Positions 57,575 to 64,000 of a stretch of 64,000 nucleotides of DNA are shown here, piece after piece. The translations under genes were made by a program, and so were the position numbers. The DNA is from Heterobilharzia americana (taxonomy: Eukaryota; Platyhelminthes; Trematoda; Strigeidida; Schistosomatidae): contig OX104131.1 in NCBI GenBank assembly GCA_944470555.2, forward strand, positions 21,630,515 to 21,694,514, read 5' to 3'. Numbering within the stretch: position 1 is the first letter of the stretch; each line of letters opens with the position of its first letter. The notes beneath the pieces were generated by a model that worked only from the letters and a program-made list of their open reading frames with translations, was not told the DNA's origin and ran no database searches.

Positions 57575-60563
57575 GAAAGTATAAAGAGGGCATATATTTT
57601 TAAAACAATGAAGGTTTAAACTCCGGAGAAGCTTGAAAAGGAGCAGTAACCTAAACGTTATCAGATCCAAAAAAACCTGGGACAGAGGTAGAGCCTCGTT
57701 ATCCTAGTATGAACAGAATTACACGTAAAGAAGGGCAAACTTATCGAACTGGGAGCTCGGAGGAATACTGTCACTGAAAACCGGAGCTACCGTTGCGTTA
57801 GACACAACAAAAGCTAAATTGCCAATCACGGTAAGATTACACATCCTTTCAAAAGCAGCGCCGGTTTTTTAAACCAGTGCATGTGGTTGGTAGACATGAT
57901 TCCACACGCACTACAGCATTAGCTGAGTAGAGTCAAATGAGTGTGGCTACTTCTCTCTTTATGACGTTCCATAACTCATCTACTCGATGGGACAAGTTGG
58001 ATCTAACTCTCATCTCTCTCAACTATCCCTCCCTCCGCCAGAGTCGGAAAGTACGCCCCCTGGAACCGATAACGTTGTCCTGTTGCGCTTGGTCATCTGA
58101 CGTGTAGTTTTGGGACCTCTCAGTGAATTGCCATATTTCATTCCACACCCTGAGTTGAGCAGGCTAGGTTCTCTTGGGCACTTTATGCACGTATTTACGT
58201 ATGTGCGTATATGTGCCAGTTCAACTAAAAGCTGGTTTCACAGCTACTTTCTGCTCCTCCTCGGGGGTGTTTTCATCCCTATTCCGAAAACAGGAAGCTC
58301 CCGCTCAGACACCCGGGTGACCGTAGAACTGCCGAAAGCATGACTTTCATTGCATCCTGTTCACGATCACACGTCACTTGTCAATCTCACATCCTGGTGC
58401 CAAGGGAATTTTCAGCCGCCCAAGACTCAAGCTTCATGAAGTCGTAATAAAATCATTTGGGATGAATTCACTTTGGGTCAATGTTGTGGGTGAGGAGGAA
58501 AACAGGATGGGACGCGGTACCGGTTTGATGAATATAGAAAGGGTCTCTGAGTGATACTTTTACGGGTAGGTGGGAGTCAACAGTAACTGTTCCCATACTC
58601 GAAAAACAGTGTGACAGTGGCGAATCCAGCAATCTACCTTGCTGGTGTGCTTCTGGGGGAGATTTCGGTAATTTCGTTTTCTGGTTGAAAGGACCGATGT
58701 ATGGGCTGTTTATCGTCCGGAAAGGTTAGTCACCACTGTAAAATGTGGCTAGGGTGGAGTGGTTGAGTTGAGAATATTGGTGAAGTTGGGGAGGCAAATG
58801 TGAAACGGAGGTGACGCGTTCGATCGAGGGGTGTGTGACGCAGGCATGCAGGCTCCGGTTCAGCCTCACGCAAGTGGTAGTGACTGACTGAACCAAAGAG
58901 ATGCACCGTAGATTGACAAAAATCCGGTGCCGGTGTAGATGCTGACTGTGGGTCGCTCGTGACAGTCTTCATCATATGTGGCATCAAAATCCCAGTTGCC
59001 TCTAGGTGGTCAGGAACCCTCAACCTTCTGGTTAACGGCCAAAAGCTATAGCCTTTGGCGCCAAGAAATCACACACACATCGTCGAAGTCGGAAACAACA
59101 GTGCAGTCATCGATTCACAGGGCTGGAAGAATTAGTTTCAGTACGCGCCGCAATCATGCTCTCGATCATCGCCTTCTTTTTCTCACTCTTCTTCCAGTCT
59201 CAGTTATTCCTTTTGCCTCTGTTTTCTTCCCCCCTCCCTTCTCACTTTCATCTTCAGTATACTGTTACCGTCCTTCCAGTCACGGTCTCTTCCCTTTCTC
59301 TCCATCGTGCTCAGCGAAATCAATACCCCCATTTCCATCCTCCACTTAGTCTTTAAATATGCGGTCATCACAGTAACGTTTTCATTGTTACTTATTATCT
59401 CTGTGTTTCACTAACGACACCGCATAAACCTTCCCCTCCGTGACAATTCTTCTACTTCAGCGACCTATGCGACTCACCAAACCTGCTGTTCTTGATGCAC
59501 TCGCCCCAGCTCCTTGATTGTAGTCCGTCAGTAGGCATCGAATTGCATCCACCCAATTTAGTGGACATACGCGTACGTTATTACATTCCCCTTTAATAAA
59601 CTCGTTTTAAAACCAAGACATGCAGTTGCTTTGGTTTGTCGTAGAGACAATGAAAGCCCCCACTTGGATTCAACAACTCGCCGTGAGAATTACCAGCAGA
59701 CATGCGCTTCCTTGAAACTCTGCTCCTTTTAGTCACGTAGAAATCAGCGACTTCATGAAGTTAGAAATAAGAGTTTCGCAGATTACCCCTATGCCGTCTT
59801 GGCAGAAAAGGACGCTGAACACTAACTCTTCTTTTTCCCAGGGTATCCACGAGGGCCAGACCATCGGAGAACACAACGAAACACCCAGATGGGAATCCAG
59901 TGTTTTATGAATTTCCCAAATTAACTGAAATGTGGGGAGCAGGTGGCCAGGAAATCGCGTACGAGCAAGGCAACAACGAAACGCAGTGATAAGAATACCT
60001 GACCGCGTGCCTTCGGCCTCATAAGCCTATTAACACCTCTAATTTCTGAACAACGTTGGGCCTCAGACTGTCGGTTTCAAGGGATTACCTGCGTCTATAG
60101 CTCACTCATGGCCTTCCGATTGATTAAGGACCCCGACACGAAACTAGATGCAGATGAAAGCCCGACGGTTTTGCTACTAGCGAGGTCTCACACTAGCCTG
60201 ACTGCATGAAGTAATAACAACGGCATAGCAGTGACAGCTTTATTCTAAACAGCATGTATGATGCAATATGGAATTGCCTGGATGTAATATTTTTAAAGTT
60301 CACCCCCAAAACAATACTTTCCATCAAAGTGATTGCTGCATCTCGATGTTGTTCACAATAATGGCGTTGAAGGCAACAGTGTAAGGCTGCCAACTGGTGT
60401 CTGATTGGTGTCCGATGGTCAGCAGTGATGGTTCATTAAAACCGCGCATGAATGTCCCATTCCAGACAGGTACCCGAGGTGTGAAGTACCGTATATTTCT
60501 GCGCATTCTAAAGTGCATTTCTGCCAAAATTGGCACTTTCCCTTCGTTTCGTCATTAGTTTGA
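57575..60563. other. GC-richer block, unit 2
   Basis: Copy of 46291-49279, with the single T for G change at 58560. Confidence 0.3.
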
Positions 60564-60567
60564 GAAA

Positions 60568-61265
60568 TGGCCACTTCAGAACAATTTAAAAGGCCGCAGG
60601 GGTACGTGTTGCGGGCGAAGGATATATCTGAAACATTAGATCAATTTGAAAAGCGAGAATTTGGCACAATAAGTTCGACGTAAAACTTTATCGGTAGCCC
60701 AAACTTCAAGCAGGCCGCCAATCATGATACCACTTTGTTGTTTGAACTTATTCTATGGTGTCGTCAGAAGCCGTAATGCAGTTAGTTGGATGGTAAGCAG
60801 ACCTCCATCCCTGAGTTTCGTCGACTTGAACCCAGTGCTCAGCCCAACGAAACCAGGAAACAAAACTTCCAGCACTCCGAAAATGTTTTACTTGAACGGA
60901 GATGACGAAAGTGGATACGCTGTGGAGAAAAAGGCATTGTTAAAATGCCTGACACTGGTTTTAAAGGAGGGACATCAACGTAAGCGGGAAATTAATCTCT
61001 TACCGGTGGAAACGGCTGAAAATTTTCATTTAGGTGTGACATTTGTACCCGCGTCGGTGGTATATATACCAAATTGGAACTATATAGAGAGGATCAGCAT
61101 GGCAGCTGCTCAAGGATGGCACGCAAAATCGTGGAGCGTTCCATTTTTGTAACCTCGTCCGGTGAACTAGTTCACTTGTTACTAGCTGGTTCTGAGCCCA
61201 GACGAAGAGGGAAGGTAGGGCATACGGCTACCAACCCTACACCGGAAAACCAATCCAACCGCTAA
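60568..61265 (+). pseudogene. unrecognised broken ORF, unit 2
   Basis: Copy of 49284-49981. Here the sequence runs on into an RTE-like endonuclease about 120 bp downstream, whereas in unit 1 it is cut off by the duplication junction. This placement favours its being the upstream part of that RTE-like element. Confidence 0.35.
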
Positions 61266-62479
61266 AGAAACTTCAAAGCACAGACAAAATATAAAAGTAA
61301 AAGCAAACTTGGTCCTCTCTGGAATAGGAGAGACGAAATGACGCCGGTTGGTGAGAATCTTCGGGAAGCCAATCTGCTGATGTGTATTCTCTCCTCTAAA
61401 TGAAAGCGAAAGTAGGGATGGGGACATGGAATGTCCACACAATGTTTGAAGATGGCTGGCCGGCAAGGCTGCCCAGACTGCAAAACAGATGAAAAGGCGG
61501 CGTAGAGGTGCTGGAAAGCCGCGAAAGCATATGGAATGAAGGCGGACTCTCTAAACTGTCAACTGCAGAGTCAACCATCTGTTCCGATATTCTCACCCAC
61601 AAGGCAACCACGGGCACTCTGAGTTTTGGAGTGACTGTCACGATGTCCCCAACAGCATGAAGGGCTCACAGACAATGAACAGCAACCTCCTGCAGGATCT
61701 TAACAGCAAGATTCAATTTAAAAGAAGGGAAAGTCACAATCATTCATTGCTACGCTACCAACCTACAAACAATCCAGATCAAGAGAGGAAGGAGGGATTC
61801 TACAAACAGTTGCAGTCACCAATGGATAAGACCGCACCCAGTTGGCGACATCAAAATCCTAATGGATGGGGTGACATGAAATGCAAACTGGGAAGGGAAC
61901 TTATCGTGGACCGCGAGGTTCTTGGTGAAATGAGGGAAAATGGAGAACTGTCTACGGATTCCTACATGTTCAACGATCTGGCGACTGTTAACAGTGTGTA
62001 AAAACTCAAGGATATTCACAGGGCAGCGACACGGGCTTGATTTCACCGGGTGGACACACTAAAAATAAGATCGACTTCACCTCAATCTCAAGAAAGTGGA
62101 GACACAGCTTACTGGACACAGGGTCAAGAGTGGAGCAGGTGTAGGCAAGTTCACACCACCCACTGTCTAGTGCAAGGAACCTACCTTCAAAATCAAATTG
62201 TAAGCCTTCGCAGAGGCTGGTGGTAGACCACAGTTCAACTCCAACACCCAGAACAGAGACTGATGATAGAACTACAGATTACATTCTCACGTCAACTATC
62301 AGGAACAATGGGACATTAGGAAATATCCCCGCGGAAACCCGCGTGGAACTGGAACCCTTTGAAAGAGACGTGGTAGGAAACCTGCATAACAGTATTAGGA
62401 AGGAAGAGGAAACGAGCCAAGAAATGGATCCCGACGGACACACGGTAGCTGATAGAGCAGAAAGCGGGAGATAGTGAGA

Positions 62480-62861
62480 TAGTTTCGAATTTCGCCTGCC
62501 GCTCGCTTTTCTTATTCACTTTTCAGGTTTACCTAAGCAGTCCTACATTCAAATGGAATCCTACAAATCGCATTTGTTAGTGGGAAATATTGCCATCAAA
62601 GCGTTATGACGAACGCGCACACCTCAAGGTCATTACTGCGATGCGGCCTCACCTTCAAGAATATTGGATGATTCAAACGATAACCGGATGATCTTTAAAT
62701 TCGAACTGAGCCTGCTTCAACATACCTCTTATATGCCATAAATAACAGTATCTAATGTATAGCTTAGCATTGTACATAACAGTTATTTCTCATTGCCAGA
62801 ATGATCAAACCCGTAAACTGGTTTGTATTCATGTAACCTTTGTTGTATGAAATATATACTA

Positions 62862-62896
<35 letters not shown>
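62480..62896 (+). mobile_element. nested insertion ending in (ATT)n
   Basis: The RTE reading is interrupted here by about 0.4 kb of different sequence that ends in an (ATT)n tract at 62863-62896, followed by GATGAACCAGTG of the resumed element. A 3' end with an ATT tail suggests a short, 5'-truncated non-LTR insertion. Boundaries are approximate. Confidence 0.5.
62863..62896. repeat. (ATT)n microsatellite
   Basis: About eleven ATT units, probably the 3' tail of the nested insertion. Confidence 0.9.
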
Positions 62897-62897
<1 letters not shown>

Positions 62898-64000
62898 GAT
62901 GAACCAGTGCAGTGCAGCGCAGGGATGAACAACGGAAAGAGGAAATGAGTACAACCTATAAACACTGGACAAAGAAGTGAAGAAGAGAGCACAGAAAGAC
63001 GATAGAAACTTCTATGATACACTAGCAAATGAAGCATAACAGGCTGCCGGTGGGAGACCTGACAACGCTTTATCAAATAACCAGCCTGCTGTTTGGCAGG
63101 AGGTCAACTCGGATGAGACCAATGAGAGATAGTGAAGGAAACTTAGTTATCAAAGAGAGTGGAGAAACAAAGGAAACAATAGGCTGACCACTTGGAAAAA
63201 CTCTTGACCCGACCACCCCCTCCACCTGCAGCTCGTCCAAAAATACCACCAGCAGCCCAGTCACGGAACTACCAATGAAGACGAGCCCTCCGACACCAAT
63301 GACCTTCCGTCAATGCCACCCAGGACTCGTAAAGCCTCGTAAATATTTTGGGATGTATCAACGTGATGCAGCAAGTAAACCGGCTTCTCTAACGTTAGGT
63401 TTCCTAATGTGAGAATAAAACATTTATTTATAAGAGCGGAAGTGAGGTCCTGAACGCCATAAAGTCGCATAAATCTGGGAAAGCAGCAGGACCAATTGGA
63501 ATTCCGTCAGAAGCACTGAAAACAGACCCAGAGACAACAGCGGGCAGGTCTGGTGAATAAAGGGCTACTTTGTCCAACTTTCAAAAAGGCCGACTTAGGT
63601 CCCCGCAAGAACCAGCGCGGAATCACGTCCCACCCTTTTCCACCCTGAGGAAAAATGTTAAACCGCACCACACTGGAGAGACTAAAAAGTCCTCTGCATT
63701 CAGAAGCACGACCGGAACAGGCTGGCTGTCTTCAGGAAGAACAAATCATGTGCGGATCAAATTGTAGCGCAGTGCATCATCGTAGAACAGAGCATAGAAT
63801 AAACGGTAGTTAACTTACTATCCAACCCCATCGACTATGAAAAGTCCTTCGACAGTGTCGGCCAGGAAGTAATTTGGTAGCTGCTTTAACACAACGGTTT
63901 TAGTGCCACAAACGTTTCTCAACCTCATCAAACAGCTATATGCTGTATGATGCTACATTCCTAGGGATCCACGATGGATAGCTCAGCGGTGCCCTTGGAG

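Larger units (their letters stand above)
50059..61342. repeat. 11.28-kb tandem duplication, unit 2
   Basis: Head-to-tail copy of 38774-50058. The junction joins GAAATGAC of the right end directly to AACAGATATCTGATAC of the left end, sharing at most one base. The unit starts inside the plus-strand CR1-like element and ends just before the RTE-like endonuclease. Confidence 0.95.
61343..64000 (+). mobile_element. RTE-like retrotransposon, family 2, 5' half, runs off the edge
   Basis: KVGTWNVHTMFEDG (near 61413-61455) is the start of an RTE endonuclease. Matching pieces follow: NLREANLLMCILSS before it, then SFGVTVTMS and KNKIDFTS. After a nested insertion the element resumes at about 62900. LEKLLTRPPPPPA and SGKAAGPIGIPSEALKTDPE (near 63478-63530) mark the RT amino region, and FLNLIKQLYAV lies near the right edge. 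Stops and frameshifts are common. Its likely left end is inside unit 2. Confidence 0.8.

Noticed and set aside
1..64000. CRISPR arrays, operons, riboswitches or phage genes
   Set aside because: None seen; the sequence is clearly eukaryotic nuclear DNA with spliced exons and retroelements.

Overview
The window looks like nuclear DNA of a blood fluke (Schistosoma or a close relative). The background is AT-rich, genes are split by long introns with GT...AG junctions, and the repeats are those known from this group: SINE-like elements with a hammerhead ribozyme of the Sm-alpha type, RTE-like and CR1-like non-LTR retrotransposons, and a Penelope-like element. There are no bacterial features (no operons, Shine-Dalgarno sites or CRISPR).

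Host gene. One gene on the minus strand can be followed through most of the window. Nine exons are well supported and read right to left: 41352-41589 (second copy 52636-52873), 36169-36379, 25173-25599, 20751-21081, 18750-18994, 15022-15486, 12234-12477, 8049-8633 and 3999-4680. A tenth at 813-981 is likely. Splice phases agree across every junction from 36379 to 3999. The product has ankyrin repeats first, then leucine-rich repeats. That order, and the match in layout around the ankyrin/LRR junction, point to an LRRK1-like Roco kinase. The Roc, COR and kinase parts would lie beyond the left edge.

Introns. The large introns are filled with degraded mobile elements. They include RTE-like pieces (1-441, 9560-10560, 10740-11430, 13500-13660, 26985-27460, 29160-31200), Sm-alpha-type SINEs (2.6-3.2 kb and 16.7 kb), another SINE-like repeat in four copies, a Penelope-like element with its own hammerhead (22.06-23.79 kb), two TA microsatellites and a foldback inverted repeat (19095-19219).

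Right part. From 38774 to 61342 there are two nearly identical head-to-tail copies of an 11.28-kb unit. Each unit carries the first recognised host exon, most of a plus-strand CR1-like element, a second CR1-like element on the minus strand with a long reverse-transcriptase frame, and a more GC-rich block. I noticed only three substitutions and one single-base indel between the copies. The exon carries the same one-base frameshift in both. This is either a very recent tandem duplication or an assembly artefact. The last 2.7 kb hold a degraded RTE element with a nested insertion, running off the right edge.
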